Source: Spirochaetales bacterium Spiro_09
GTDB lineage: Bacteria > Spirochaetota > Spirochaetia > Treponematales > Treponemataceae
Assembly: GCA_001604385.1 (NCBI GenBank)
Contig: LVBK01000011.1
Coordinates: forward strand, 1-64,000
DNA length: 64,000 nt
Direction of reading: 5' to 3'
This document shows, piece by piece, positions 18,266 through 27,074 of the stretch (its first letter is position 1; every line of letters begins with the position of its first letter). A model generated the notes under the pieces. That model was not told where the DNA came from and searched no databases. It was given only the letters and a program-made list of their open reading frames with translations. A program made the position numbers and the translations under genes.

Positions 18266-19683
18266 TCTGCCTCCCTGCATGCTTCAAGCCGTTTCAGGCG
18301 CGCTTCATCGAGCGACACCGTCAGATTTTTCTCGTTTGACGGAAGCACCGTTCCTTTCGGTGCATTTTTCGCCCGCCGTAAATATTTGACCTTCGTATAA
18401 TAAAGGTCGGCGGTATGAGCCTTTCGCCCTTTCGAGTAAAACAGGGCGAGGGTTCCGGCATCCACCAGGATGTCAAGAGGAACCGATTTACCCGGCCTGT
18501 TCTTTATAAACACATATCCTCCCGGCCAGTCACGGGTATGAAGCCACATATCATGACCGCGAACATGGTGACGCAACAGTTCATCATTCTCCGCGGAGGT
18601 GCGTCCGACCAGAAAGAGCCAATCCCGGTTCCTGAATACCAGTCCTGGATACTTTTTCTTTTGGAGTTGACGGGGGACCGCCTGCCGCCTGAGCAACTTG
18701 TGTATGACATGCGGGTTCGGTTCAGCTTCGATTGCCGCGAGCTCGGCGTCAAGGCTTTCGATGGTGTTCCGGTTCTGCGTAATATCATCTTCCAGATCTG
18801 AAAGACCGGATACCGCCTTTTTATAGGTTTCGTAATAACGGAGCGCATTTTCCTGGGGTTTGAGCATGGGGTCAAGCGGAATCAGAATCGGTGCATTACC
18901 GTTTTCATAATCCTCAAGTTCAATACTCTTCATGCCGCTCTGTATTTTCCACAAATTCGCGGTCAATAAATCCCCCTGATGCCTCCAGCGATCGGCTTCC
19001 AGAAAGTCCGACCGCTTTTTTTCAAGTCGGGAAAGGGCACTTTCAAGGCGCGCGCGTCGCAGGGCGTGGCGTTTACGGGCTTCCGCAATCAGCGCCTCCC
19101 GTGACAGGGCAGTCGCGTATTCGGCATACCAGCGGTCAATATTCTCGTTAAACGACCGCCCGGAGCTGCCTTCGACATCATCAAAGGAGCGGCATAGCCA
19201 TTCATTCGTTGTACCGCCCTTTGGAGCAGGCAATTCCCAGCGTTCTCCGGTAACCTCAAGGCGCCTGGGTCGGCGGTAAAATACATCAAGCACCACATGG
19301 TCGCGGTCGGTGACCACAATATTCGCGGCTCCGCTCCACAGCCGGATATACATATAGAAAAGCTCATCCCCATGACCCAGCACAAGGCGGACAATTCGGT
19401 TTGAATCGGGTTGGGAGACTTCGTTTATCCGGGAACCCTTTATTCGCGAACGCAAAAACTCCATAAAACGGAGAGGACGGTCATTTTTCGGGATTGAACG
19501 CCGTGTCTCGTGGATCCGGCACACACCTGCAGCAAGACACACCAGGAGGGTTTTTGAACAGCCTTCCTTGTAGGTATAAAAAGCTATCGTATCGTAGGAC
19601 GGCTGAATAATATTCTGTATAAATGCGCCTTCAAGCGACAATTCCTGAAGGACTCGATCTATTTCTGCACAATTCAATGACAT
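18262..19683 (-). CDS. NFACT family protein (RqcH/fibronectin-binding-like)
   Basis: 473 residues. It opens MSLNCAEIDRVLQELSLEG, the typical NFACT-N start, which selects the ATG at 19683. A coiled-coil middle (about 220-330) precedes an NFACT-R domain with GHDMWLHTRDWPGGYV and KVKYLRRAKNAPKGTV near the C-terminus. Family members such as RqcH rescue stalled large subunits by adding alanine tails; others were named fibronectin-binding proteins. It is shorter than the roughly 560 residues of Bacillus RqcH. The activity here is inferred from the family only. Confidence 0.85.
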   Translation of the reverse strand: MSLNCAEIDRVLQELSLEGAFIQNIIQPSYDTIAFYTYKEGCSKTLLVCLAAGVCRIHETRRSIPKNDRPLRFMEFLRSRIKGSRINEVSQPDSNRIVRLVLGHGDELFYMYIRLWSGAANIVVTDRDHVVLDVFYRRPRRLEVTGERWELPAPKGGTTNEWLCRSFDDVEGSSGRSFNENIDRWYAEYATALSREALIAEARKRHALRRARLESALSRLEKKRSDFLEADRWRHQGDLLTANLWKIQSGMKSIELEDYENGNAPILIPLDPMLKPQENALRYYETYKKAVSGLSDLEDDITQNRNTIESLDAELAAIEAEPNPHVIHKLLRRQAVPRQLQKKKYPGLVFRNRDWLFLVGRTSAENDELLRHHVRGHDMWLHTRDWPGGYVFIKNRPGKSVPLDILVDAGTLALFYSKGRKAHTADLYYTKVKYLRRAKNAPKGTVLPSNEKNLTVSLDEARLKRLEACREAE

Positions 19684-19692
19684 GGGATATAC

Positions 19693-19698
19693 ACTATA
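19693..19698 (-). promoter_or_regulatory. -10 box of the NFACT gene, predicted leaderless start
   Basis: TATAGT on the minus strand, 9 nt upstream of the ATG at 19683. The -35 is poor (TTATCG at 17 nt) and there is no SD. Confidence 0.4.
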
Positions 19699-19712
19699 CA
19701 CTGTAAAAGAGC

Positions 19713-19741
19713 TTGCGATAAGAGGTAATTTTGGTCATAAT
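19713..19741 (+). promoter_or_regulatory. metF promoter
   Basis: TTGCGA (19713-19718), a 17-nt spacer and CATAAT (19736-19741). This gives a leader of about 45 nt carrying the AAGGAG SD. It overlaps the divergent NFACT promoter region. Confidence 0.5.
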
Positions 19742-19791
19742 CTGACTACCATGCGAAACTGTTGTCCAGTTCACACAAGGAGCCGCCACCG

Positions 19792-20664
19792 TTGAAAATC
19801 AGCGAAATACTTGCACACCGAAAACTGACCATATCTTTCGAGATTTTTCCGCCAAAACAGGATTCAGCCTTTGATTCCGTTATCGGCTGTACAGAAGAAC
19901 TTGCAACCTATAAGCCCGATTTTATCAGCGTAACCTACGGTGCCGGAGGCGGAACGTCCGCGAATACCGTCAGGATAGCATCCCACTTGCAGAACATCGG
20001 GGTAACCCCGCTCGCGCATCTGACCTGTCTTTCATCGACCAGAAAGGAAGTTCACCATATTGTTGACGAACTTGCCGAACGCGGCATAGAGAACGTACTT
20101 GCGCTTCGGGGCGACCGACCGAAAGACCCCTCGTTTGTCCCGCCTGGAGAGTACTCGTGGGCCTCTGATCTGGTAAGAGACATCCGCTCGCGCGGCGACT
20201 TTTGCATCGGAGGCGCCTGTTATCCGGAAGGACATCCCGAAACCGCCCACAAAGACCAGGATATTGAAAACCTGAAAATCAAAACAGACGCGGGCTGTTC
20301 CTTTTTAACTACCCAGATGTTTTTTGACAATAATATGCTCTACAGCTTTCTCTATCGGGCGCAGGCAAAGGGCATTCATGTACCGGTCCTTGCAGGTATA
20401 ATGCCGGTAACCAATGGAGCCCAGCTCAAGCGCATGGTAGAACTTTCAAACGCCTATCTGCCGCCTAAGTTCCTGTCCCTGATTGACCGTTTCGGCGATA
20501 ACAATGACGCAATGAAACAGGCAGGCATAGCCTACGCTACCGAGCAAATTATTGACCTTATAACAAACGGGGTGCGGGGCATTCATATATATGCCATGAA
20601 CAAGCCCGAGGTTGTGCGAAAAATCATGGATAATATTTCCGATATCATCAGGGTGGCACAATGA
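19792..20664 (+). CDS. metF: Methylenetetrahydrofolate reductase
   Basis: 290 residues from a TTG start preceded by AAGGAG at 9 nt; the usual family length is about 290. Reads KLTISFEIFPPKQD, then FISVTYGAGGG, LAHLTCLSST, NVLALRGDRP and FLTTQMFFDN, all MetF signatures. It reduces 5,10-methylene-THF to 5-methyl-THF for methionine synthesis. A membrane protein gene overlaps its stop by ATGA. Confidence 0.95.
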   Translation: MKISEILAHRKLTISFEIFPPKQDSAFDSVIGCTEELATYKPDFISVTYGAGGGTSANTVRIASHLQNIGVTPLAHLTCLSSTRKEVHHIVDELAERGIENVLALRGDRPKDPSFVPPGEYSWASDLVRDIRSRGDFCIGGACYPEGHPETAHKDQDIENLKIKTDAGCSFLTTQMFFDNNMLYSFLYRAQAKGIHVPVLAGIMPVTNGAQLKRMVELSNAYLPPKFLSLIDRFGDNNDAMKQAGIAYATEQIIDLITNGVRGIHIYAMNKPEVVRKIMDNISDIIRVAQ

Positions 20665-21521
20665 CCGGCTCTTCGCTTCTGAAAGCACATCCCTTGTCAA
20701 TTGCCCTGCTCTTTGTCCGGACTTTTTTTTCTCCCTCTACCCACCGTGCCCTGGCACGATATCTGGGAACAGTCATGCGGGACTTCTTTTTTCTGCAGTT
20801 TGCCGTCAAATTCGGCCTGAAGACAATACCGGTCCTGCCGGTCGATCACGAACTTGATCGCAGGGTTCCCTTTACCCCGTCGAAGGTACACCTCTATCTC
20901 GATTTTGTCGCGTTCTGGATTCGGCCAGCCCTGTTTGTCATTCGAAGATTCGGATGGAAGCGGTCAGCCCCCATACTCCGTTCTTTCCTGGAAACGATTG
21001 AGGACTGTTACCGGAGCGCAGCCAGCATATACCGTTTCCGGATGACGACAACAAAGCGGCCCGCATACTACAAGGGTCCCTTCCTTACCATTCACCTCTT
21101 CGATCCCCATTATCTGTGCGTTCCCAGCCTGCATGTCATAGTGGTAGTTCTGGCATACACCTTTTACCGGAGAATATTTGAAGAACTCAAGCTTGATGAG
21201 GAAGAACGAAAGGAACTGGGAAGACAGCTATATGAAGGTGCGGTTGCCATTACTGAAACGGTATTGCTCATCAAACAGCACAGTGTAAACTGCATTCCGG
21301 CAGCACTCTACACAATCGGATGTATTACCCCGAAAGACGTATATCCAATGGAATGCGTCCGGTTTATCGAGGATTTATTCCGCCACAGTACGGAGGTGCT
21401 GCCTGAAGACGCGAAACAGATCCGTCAGCACATTGAAGATATGTATGAACAACTTTTACTGGAAGGTTGTCACGACAGTGACTGGAGAAGCCCGCTTTAC
21501 CGCTGGCTTGCTTCCCGCTGA
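20661..21521 (+). CDS. PAP2-like membrane protein, function unknown
   Basis: 286 residues. Residues 153-170 (CVPSLHVIVVVLAYTFYR) match the PSxH core of PAP2/inositol-phosphotransferase-type enzymes, and IKQHSVNCIPAALYTIG (His207) resembles their last motif, in which the aspartate is replaced by Cys or Asn. The first PAP2 motif is not clear. Hydrophobic stretches occur at about 40-50, 80-96 and 155-170. The ATGA overlap with metF suggests translational coupling rather than functional linkage. It could be a lipid phosphatase or phosphotransferase, possibly inactive. Confidence 0.55.
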   Translation: MTGSSLLKAHPLSIALLFVRTFFSPSTHRALARYLGTVMRDFFFLQFAVKFGLKTIPVLPVDHELDRRVPFTPSKVHLYLDFVAFWIRPALFVIRRFGWKRSAPILRSFLETIEDCYRSAASIYRFRMTTTKRPAYYKGPFLTIHLFDPHYLCVPSLHVIVVVLAYTFYRRIFEELKLDEEERKELGRQLYEGAVAITETVLLIKQHSVNCIPAALYTIGCITPKDVYPMECVRFIEDLFRHSTEVLPEDAKQIRQHIEDMYEQLLLEGCHDSDWRSPLYRWLASR

Positions 21522-21576
21522 CCGTACAAGGCGCGGTCAGCAGAAAACGGAATGCTACGATAACGCGTTCCCCAAC

Positions 21577-21635
21577 GGGAGCGCACTCCCTTGAGGGAGC
21601 GCACTCCCTTGAGGGAGCGCACTCCCGTTTGGGAG
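21577..21635. repeat. Tandem 18-bp repeat of hairpin units between convergent genes
   Basis: Three exact copies of GGGAGCGCACTCCC (21577-21590, 21595-21608, 21613-21626) are separated by TTGA, and a final GTTTGGGAG closes the array. Each copy is a GGGAG-CGCA-CTCCC hairpin, and the junctions are CTCCC-TTGA-GGGAG hairpins. The array sits between the stop of the PAP2-like gene (21521) and the stop of the DEAD helicase (21645), so it may act as a terminator or 3'-end element for both. Confidence 0.85.
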
Positions 21636-21644
21636 TGGCATCAA

Positions 21645-23513
21645 TCAGGGACGGGGGCCCCTGCTGTACGTCCGGTTGGACCTGGGCGCTGAATCGCCCG
21701 AGTATGGTCGATCCTGGCGTGGTGCAGAAGGGTCAAAACGCCGTCCGGGACCGCTCTTTCGCCCGTCCCGGCCCCCTTCCTGACCGAAGCGACGACCATC
21801 GGGTCCGGGGCGATTCCCCCTGAACCCGCCGCCATTTCCGCGGAAACCGCCTTCCCGCCGCGGCCCTGCATTGAAATCACCGCCACCATCTTTGACATCT
21901 ATGTGCATATGCGGCAAATTTCTCCGCTGCTTTGAAAGCTCGAGCGCTTCGCGCGCGGCCTCCGCAGGCAGGGTTGCAAGCGAGAACGCATCCATTACCT
22001 CAATACGATCAACCAGTCGCTCCGGTATACGGATAAGGTCACGGAAAAACTGGGCTATGCCGCGTCTGGTCATCCCGTCACGGCGGCCCAGCTGGATATA
22101 CAGGCGAACATGAGAGCGGTCTGGACCGCTCTTCATAGTTCGAATTTCGTTATAGTGATCGGCAGACAATTCCGATCCGTATTGAAGGGCAAGAACTGCG
22201 GCAAGAACCTCTTTCGGTTCGCAACGTTCGGTAAGGGTTTCCGCGAAAGCGCTGAATTCGGGAGCAAGCGACAAGGCTTCAGTTTCGCTGCCTTCGGCAG
22301 GAAAATAACGCTCGAGCTCCTTTACGGTGGCCTTCATAAGACGTTCGCGCTTGATGGCAAGCACTTCTTTCACGGAGGGCACATTCCCTTCCTTCAATTC
22401 ACCTCTTCCATGCATGCGCAAATAGCCGAGCCGCCGGCGTTCCTCCGGTCGGACAAAGGTAATGGCTATACCGCTCGCTCCGGCACGTCCGGTCCGGCCG
22501 ATACGGTGCGTATAGGTCGGGCCGTCAAACGGCAGGGCATAATTTACCACATGGGTAAGGCCTTCAATATCAATTCCCCGCGCGGCCACATCGGTCGCAA
22601 CAAGGATCCGGGTTTTTTTGCTTCTGAATCTTCCAAGAATCTTTTCTCGCTGACTTTGCGCAATATCTCCATGAAGGGCCGCTGCCTGGTAATGGCGCTC
22701 ATCGAGCTCCTTGGCAACCGCGTCGGCATCGGCCTTTGTCTGGCAAAAAACCAGTCCATAGAAATCGGGCGAAGAGTCGATAAGACGCACCAGGGCTTCT
22801 GTTTTGTCGTCCTCCCTGACCATCCACCAATACTGGTCAGTAAGAATCGGTTCCTCGGCAGGGGTTTCCTCTTCCACAATTTCGTAATCGCCCATGAAAT
22901 TCTGGGCAATAGAAAGTATCTGGGGCGGCATTGTCGCCGAAAACATCAGTACACGGGCTTCCGGATTGGCACGACCAAAGATAGCCTCGATATCTTCGAC
23001 AAAGCCCATATTAAGCATTTCATCTGCTTCATCAAGAATAAAGTACTCGATTTTGGCAAGATCAAGAGAGCCCCGTTCAAGGTGGTCAATAACCCGTCCG
23101 GGAGTTCCAACGACGATTTCAACACCGCCGCGTAATTTTTTCAGCTGTTCGTAGATCGGCGCGCCGCCATAGACAGTGACAGTCCGGGGCCAGCGTTCCG
23201 TACGGAATGACTCTATTTCTGCAGCAACCTGTAACGCAAGTTCGCGGGTCGGCACCAGGACAAGCGCACGGGGATGTCCATTATCGGCGCGAAGTTCCTG
23301 CACCAGGGGAAGGCCGAAGGCCGCAGTTTTACCGGTTCCGGTACGCGCTTTCGCGATGACGTTTGCGTCACCGTCGAGCAGGCGGGGAATAGCCAGAACC
23401 TGAATCGGGGTGGGTTCGGTAAAACCTTTCGCTACAATGGCCTTGAGCACAATGTCGTCAAGACCGAGATCGGCGAAAGAAAATTCTTTCGCTTCCTGGG
23501 GGGTAATTTCCAT
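21645..23513 (-). CDS. DEAD-box ATP-dependent RNA helicase (CsdA/DeaD type)
   Basis: 622 residues from an ATG at 23513 with AAGGAA upstream. Q motif FTEPTPIQ, Walker A ARTGTGKT (56-63), DEAD (161-164), SAT (192-194) and HRIGRTGR are intact. A DbpA-like RNA-binding domain lies at about 470-545 (RLYIQLGRRDGMTRRGIAQF). The C-terminal 80 residues are Arg/Gly-rich. It remodels structured RNA in ribosome assembly and cold adaptation. The in-frame upstream extension to 23684 lies in the leader and is not supported. The leader is about 170 nt from a TATAGT at about 23687-23692, as in cold-shock helicase genes. Confidence 0.93.
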   Translation of the reverse strand: MEITPQEAKEFSFADLGLDDIVLKAIVAKGFTEPTPIQVLAIPRLLDGDANVIAKARTGTGKTAAFGLPLVQELRADNGHPRALVLVPTRELALQVAAEIESFRTERWPRTVTVYGGAPIYEQLKKLRGGVEIVVGTPGRVIDHLERGSLDLAKIEYFILDEADEMLNMGFVEDIEAIFGRANPEARVLMFSATMPPQILSIAQNFMGDYEIVEEETPAEEPILTDQYWWMVREDDKTEALVRLIDSSPDFYGLVFCQTKADADAVAKELDERHYQAAALHGDIAQSQREKILGRFRSKKTRILVATDVAARGIDIEGLTHVVNYALPFDGPTYTHRIGRTGRAGASGIAITFVRPEERRRLGYLRMHGRGELKEGNVPSVKEVLAIKRERLMKATVKELERYFPAEGSETEALSLAPEFSAFAETLTERCEPKEVLAAVLALQYGSELSADHYNEIRTMKSGPDRSHVRLYIQLGRRDGMTRRGIAQFFRDLIRIPERLVDRIEVMDAFSLATLPAEAAREALELSKQRRNLPHMHIDVKDGGGDFNAGPRREGGFRGNGGGFRGNRPGPDGRRFGQEGGRDGRKSGPGRRFDPSAPRQDRPYSGDSAPRSNRTYSRGPRP

Positions 23514-23838
23514 CTGTGTTTCCTTATATGCACGTGGACGTATGCCGGCCGGACTACGTGAACGCGCGTAAACACAGGGCGTTTTGTGTAATTCGAAAGC
23601 CGGACTGAAAGATAACCGCTGCCGGCAGTATGTTGCGGCAGCTCCTCGAATGCCGGGGGTCCGGCAATACAACTCATCTGACAAAAAAGACTATACCCAA
23701 AATAACGCGGTATGAATAGTACCAAATCAAGTCGTTCTAATGAAATATGTGTAATTATCCGCAAATAATTGAAAATAATGCAATAAAACGCTTGTAATCC
23801 CCACTTGAAAGAAATACGTACGCCGAATATCATACAGC
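23514..23838. other. 325-bp intergenic region between divergent helicase and glnA
   Basis: No gene is seen. The helicase-proximal half is GC-rich and would be its leader; on the minus strand it holds TGCCGG-ACCC-CCGGCA and a GCTGCCG/CGGCAGC hairpin. The glnA-proximal half is AT-rich and carries the promoters. I see no NtrC or GlnR-type site that I can defend. Confidence 0.6.
23805..23833 (+). promoter_or_regulatory. glnA promoter, predicted leaderless start
   Basis: TTGAAA (23805-23810), a 17-nt spacer and TATCAT (23828-23833). The glnA ATG is 5 nt downstream and has no SD. Confidence 0.6.
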
Positions 23839-25170
23839 ATGCACAATTATACCAAGGACGATATCCTCAAATTGGTTGCGGAACATGACGTCCGCTTTAT
23901 CAGGTTACAGTTCACGGACATCTTCGGAACACTGAAAAACGTTGCGATTACTACCAGCCAGCTGGACAAGGCGCTGAACAACCAGTGCATGTTTGACGGT
24001 TCTTCAATAGAAGGCTTTGTCCGCATCGAAGAATCCGACATGATACTGAGACCGGATCTGAATACCTTCTGTCTGTTCCCCTGGAGAGCCGCGCCGAATC
24101 GCGTTGCCCGGCTTATTTGCGATGTATACACCACAGACGGACAGCCGTTCAATGGTTCTCCCCGGCAAATACTGAAGAACGTTCTGGCCCGGTATGCCAA
24201 ACTGGGATACAGCGTGAACGTCGGGCCCGAGCTCGAATTCTTCCTTTTTCATACCGATGGGGAAGGCGGAGCAACCCTGAAAACCCTCGATCAGGGCGGC
24301 TATTTTGACATGGGCCCCATCGATCTGGGAGAAAATGCCCGCCGTGATATGGTGCTCACCCTTGAAGACATGGGATTCGAAATCGAAGCTTCCCATCATG
24401 AATGCGCCCCGGGACAACATGAGATAGATTTCAAATACTGCGAGGCGCTCGAGGCGGCCGACCGCATGATGACGTTCAAACTGGCAGTCAAGACAATTGC
24501 TCATCGTCATGGTCTCCATGCCACCTTCATGCCAAAACCCATTTACGGCATTGCCGGTTCGGGAATGCACCTCAATATGTCCCTGAGCAAGAACGGTCAA
24601 AACGCATTTGCGGATGAATCTGATCCGGTCGGACTTTCCCCGGTTGCCTATCACTTCATCGGCGGAATAATGAAGCATATCAAGGGCATAACCGCGGTGA
24701 CCAACCCGCTGGTAAATTCATACAAACGACTGGTTCCCGAATATGAAGCGCCGGTGTATATAGCCTGGTCCGCCCAAAACAGAAGTCCCCTTATCCGGGT
24801 CCCCGCTGCGAACGGGCATGCGAGCCGCATTGAGCTTCGAAGCCCTGACCCCTCGGCAAATCCCTACCTCTCGCTCGCTCTCGCGCTTGCGGCAGGACTG
24901 GATGGCATAGAAAACACCATCGATCCTCCCGCACCGATAAACGGCAACATTTATGAAATGACGGCAGCTATGCGGAAAAAGCACAGGGTAGAGGCGCTTC
25001 CCGGCGATCTGGATGAAGCAATAACCGAAATGAAGAAGGATTCCCTGGTGAAAGAGGTATTCGGGGAACATATGTTCGAAAAATATATAGAAGCAAAAGA
25101 ACTTGAGTGGACTGAATACAAAACCAGGGTTTCACACTGGGAAATTGACAATTACCTGATGAAATACTGA
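23839..25170 (+). CDS. glnA: Glutamine synthetase, type I
   Basis: 443 residues, the length of the GSI-alpha class. Signatures: [53 protein letters not shown] and [10 protein letters not shown]. It joins ammonia to glutamate using ATP, supplying glutamine to carA and asnB nearby. I see no clear adenylylation-loop Tyr in the usual C-terminal position, consistent with the feedback-inhibited class rather than the adenylylated one; this needs an alignment. A GCCGGAGTC hairpin follows the stop. Confidence 0.96.
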   Translation: MHNYTKDDILKLVAEHDVRFIRLQFTDIFGTLKNVAITTSQLDKALNNQCMFDGSSIEGFVRIEESDMILRPDLNTFCLFPWRAAPNRVARLICDVYTTDGQPFNGSPRQILKNVLARYAKLGYSVNVGPELEFFLFHTDGEGGATLKTLDQGGYFDMGPIDLGENARRDMVLTLEDMGFEIEASHHECAPGQHEIDFKYCEALEAADRMMTFKLAVKTIAHRHGLHATFMPKPIYGIAGSGMHLNMSLSKNGQNAFADESDPVGLSPVAYHFIGGIMKHIKGITAVTNPLVNSYKRLVPEYEAPVYIAWSAQNRSPLIRVPAANGHASRIELRSPDPSANPYLSLALALAAGLDGIENTIDPPAPINGNIYEMTAAMRKKHRVEALPGDLDEAITEMKKDSLVKEVFGEHMFEKYIEAKELEWTEYKTRVSHWEIDNYLMKY

Positions 25171-25177
25171 CGCTCAG

Positions 25178-25200
25178 GCCGGAGTCAACGGGACTCCGGC
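25178..25200. terminator. Bidirectional hairpin between glnA and ybaK
   Basis: A perfect 9-bp stem, GCCGGAGTC (25178-25186) with GACTCCGGC (25192-25200), around a 5-nt loop. It lies between convergent stops at 25170 and 25205. No T tract on either strand, so termination is inferred from position. Confidence 0.5.
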
Positions 25201-25204
25201 AGTC

Positions 25205-25684
25205 CTACAGTGAAAGATCGCATAGCCGGGCCCCGGTAATGCGTATCAGGTCTTCCCAGGCAATTACCAACTGCACCCCCCGCACCCCGGCACTGACATG
25301 TATTGAAGGATACAGTATCGCGGATTCGTCGATATATGTCGGGAACTGATGCTTCATGCCGATTGGCGAACAACCTCCGCGAAGGTATCCCGTCAAGGGC
25401 ATAAGCTCCTGGGGCCGCACTGGCTGTACCGTTTTCGCGCCGCACACCAAGCGGGCCTTTTTCAAATTGACTTCGACGCACGAGGGCACGCAAAACACAC
25501 AGAGCATATTCGCATCTGTCCGCATGACGATTGTTTTAAACACTTTTCCACATTCCACACCCATAGCCTCTGCGGCGGTCATGGCATCCAGTTGATCTTC
25601 GCGGTACTCGTATGTCTGTATTTCGTATGAAATGCCCGCAGAGTCGAGAATCCGCATGGCATTGGTTTTTTTGTGGGAAGTCAT
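25205..25684 (-). CDS. ybaK: YbaK/EbsC family Cys-tRNA(Pro) deacylase
   Basis: 159 residues, full length. Conserved family features: KTNAMRILDSAGISYEIQTYEY at the start, CGKVFKTIVMRTD, the lysine-containing VEVNLKKARLVCGAK, and GYLRGGCSPIGMKHQFPTYIDES. It clears proline tRNA mischarged with cysteine. The ATG at 25684 has no SD; TATACT lies 6 nt upstream, a leaderless pattern. A 5-residue upstream extension is possible. Confidence 0.9.
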   Translation of the reverse strand: MTSHKKTNAMRILDSAGISYEIQTYEYREDQLDAMTAAEAMGVECGKVFKTIVMRTDANMLCVFCVPSCVEVNLKKARLVCGAKTVQPVRPQELMPLTGYLRGGCSPIGMKHQFPTYIDESAILYPSIHVSAGVRGVQLVIAWEDLIRITGARLCDLSL

Positions 25685-25690
25685 GAAAAC

Positions 25691-25726
25691 AGTATACAAA
25701 AAAAGAAAAAAAACTGAACCGGTTCA
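25691..25726 (-). promoter_or_regulatory. ybaK -10 box and adjacent 12-bp palindrome
   Basis: TATACT on the minus strand (25691-25696) lies 6 nt before the ATG. A T-rich tract precedes it, and a perfect palindrome TGAACCGGTTCA (25715-25726) overlaps the expected -35 position. The palindrome could be an operator; no regulator can be named. Confidence 0.4.
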
Positions 25727-25989
25727 ACTTCACGAAAAGAAGGTAATGCTCTATTTTCCCGTTCCCGATGTGAGATTTACCAAAAAATACCACTCATAAA
25801 ACCGAATTATGAAAATAAATCTGCATCAACCATAATAAATATCAAAAATACATATTCATCAGTATATCATACAGATTTTTTTACTGCTATAAATCTATTT
25901 TTACTTTATTACCATATTTTCTTTATTTTTTTTCCATTTTATTGCACAACATATCCTGGATATGATACGCTCCATCAACGAGGCATACG
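25727..25989. other. AT-rich intergenic region upstream of carA
   Basis: Markedly more AT-rich than its surroundings, with poly-T and poly-A tracts at 25790-25940. No gene seen. A possible carA promoter (TTGCAC at 25942 with TATGAT at 25961) has a spacer too short (13 nt) to trust. GAGG lies just before the carA ATG. No arginine or pyrimidine control site is convincing. Confidence 0.5.
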
Positions 25990-27072
25990 ATGAAAGGATA
26001 TTTAATTCTTGCAGACGGTTCGGTTTTCGAAGGCACGTATCATGGAGAAGAGAAAGAAACATTCTGTGAACTTGTCTTTACAACCGGTATGACCGGCTAT
26101 CAGGAAACAGTCACCGACCCCTCCTTTGAAGGACAGGCTGTTGTTCTGACCTATCCCATGATCGGTAACTATGGAGTCAACGGCGATGACATGGAATCCC
26201 GGCAACCCTGGATTTCCGCACTCATTGTCCGCGAGCTGGCAGCATTCCCCAGCAATTTTCGTACCACGGGAAGTTTTACCGATTTTTTGCTCGACCGGGG
26301 CATACCCGTCCTTTCCGGGGTCGACACGAGAGCGCTCACCCGCAAGCTCCGCGACGCGGGAACCATGAACGGACTGATTACCTGGCAACGTCCAGCAGAC
26401 ATACGCTTGCGTCTGGAAGAAATAAAAGCATATACCGTCCGTCACAGCGTCATCAGAGTGAGCCGCAAGCATCCGGAAGTATTCGGGAACGGAAAGCGAA
26501 AAGTCAGTCTCATTGATTTCGGAGCAAAGCAGAATATTATCCGCTCGCTGACCGACCGGGACTGTACGGTAACCGTCTGGCCCTGGGACACTCCTGCCTA
26601 TATCATTCTAGACAGTCTGCCGGACGGCATTATGCTTTCGAACGGTCCGGGTAATCCCAAGGATTGCGCGCCGGTCTTGCGCCATATTCGGGAACTCATA
26701 GAATCGAATATCCCTCTTTTTTCAATTTGCCTCGGGCATCAATTATTGGCGCTTGCATCCGGTTTTGATACCGGGCGGCTCAAGTTCGGACACCGGGGTG
26801 CAAATCATCCGATAATGGACCTCAGCACCCGGCGCGTGTACATGTCGAGCCAGAACCACGGATACTGCGTGCTGGCCGAATCGGTCGACCCCACCATTGC
26901 GGAAGTAAGCCACATCAATGTCAACGACGGTTCCGTCGAAGGCTTGCGATTCAAAAACAAACCGGTTTCTTCCGTGCAGTTTCACCCGGAAGCAAGTCCG
27001 GGTCCCCGGGAAACCTCATACCTCTTTGAAGAGTTTATGAGCCTGATCGACAGCTATAAAGGAGGGCACTGA
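25990..27072 (+). CDS. carA: Carbamoyl-phosphate synthase small subunit (glutaminase)
   Basis: 360 residues. The N-terminal CarA domain opens KGYLILADGSVFEGTYHG. The C-terminal class I glutamine amidotransferase has the nucleophile Cys247 in FSICLGHQ, with His332 and Glu334 in QFHPEASPGP. It releases ammonia from glutamine for CarB. Starts with ATG after GAGG; carB begins 2 nt after its stop. Confidence 0.97.
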   Translation: MKGYLILADGSVFEGTYHGEEKETFCELVFTTGMTGYQETVTDPSFEGQAVVLTYPMIGNYGVNGDDMESRQPWISALIVRELAAFPSNFRTTGSFTDFLLDRGIPVLSGVDTRALTRKLRDAGTMNGLITWQRPADIRLRLEEIKAYTVRHSVIRVSRKHPEVFGNGKRKVSLIDFGAKQNIIRSLTDRDCTVTVWPWDTPAYIILDSLPDGIMLSNGPGNPKDCAPVLRHIRELIESNIPLFSICLGHQLLALASGFDTGRLKFGHRGANHPIMDLSTRRVYMSSQNHGYCVLAESVDPTIAEVSHINVNDGSVEGLRFKNKPVSSVQFHPEASPGPRETSYLFEEFMSLIDSYKGGH

Positions 27073-27074
27073 AC

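Noticed and set aside
21577-21635. CRISPR-like repeat
   Set aside because: Spacers are 4 identical bases, not unique 25-40 nt spacers, and no cas gene is near.
23514-23684. N-terminal extension of the DEAD helicase
   Set aside because: It lies in the leader, begins with TTG, has Cys/Arg-rich unrelated sequence and ignores the SD before 23513.
25942-25966. carA promoter TTGCAC/TATGAT
   Set aside because: The spacer is 13 nt, outside the normal 16-18 nt range.
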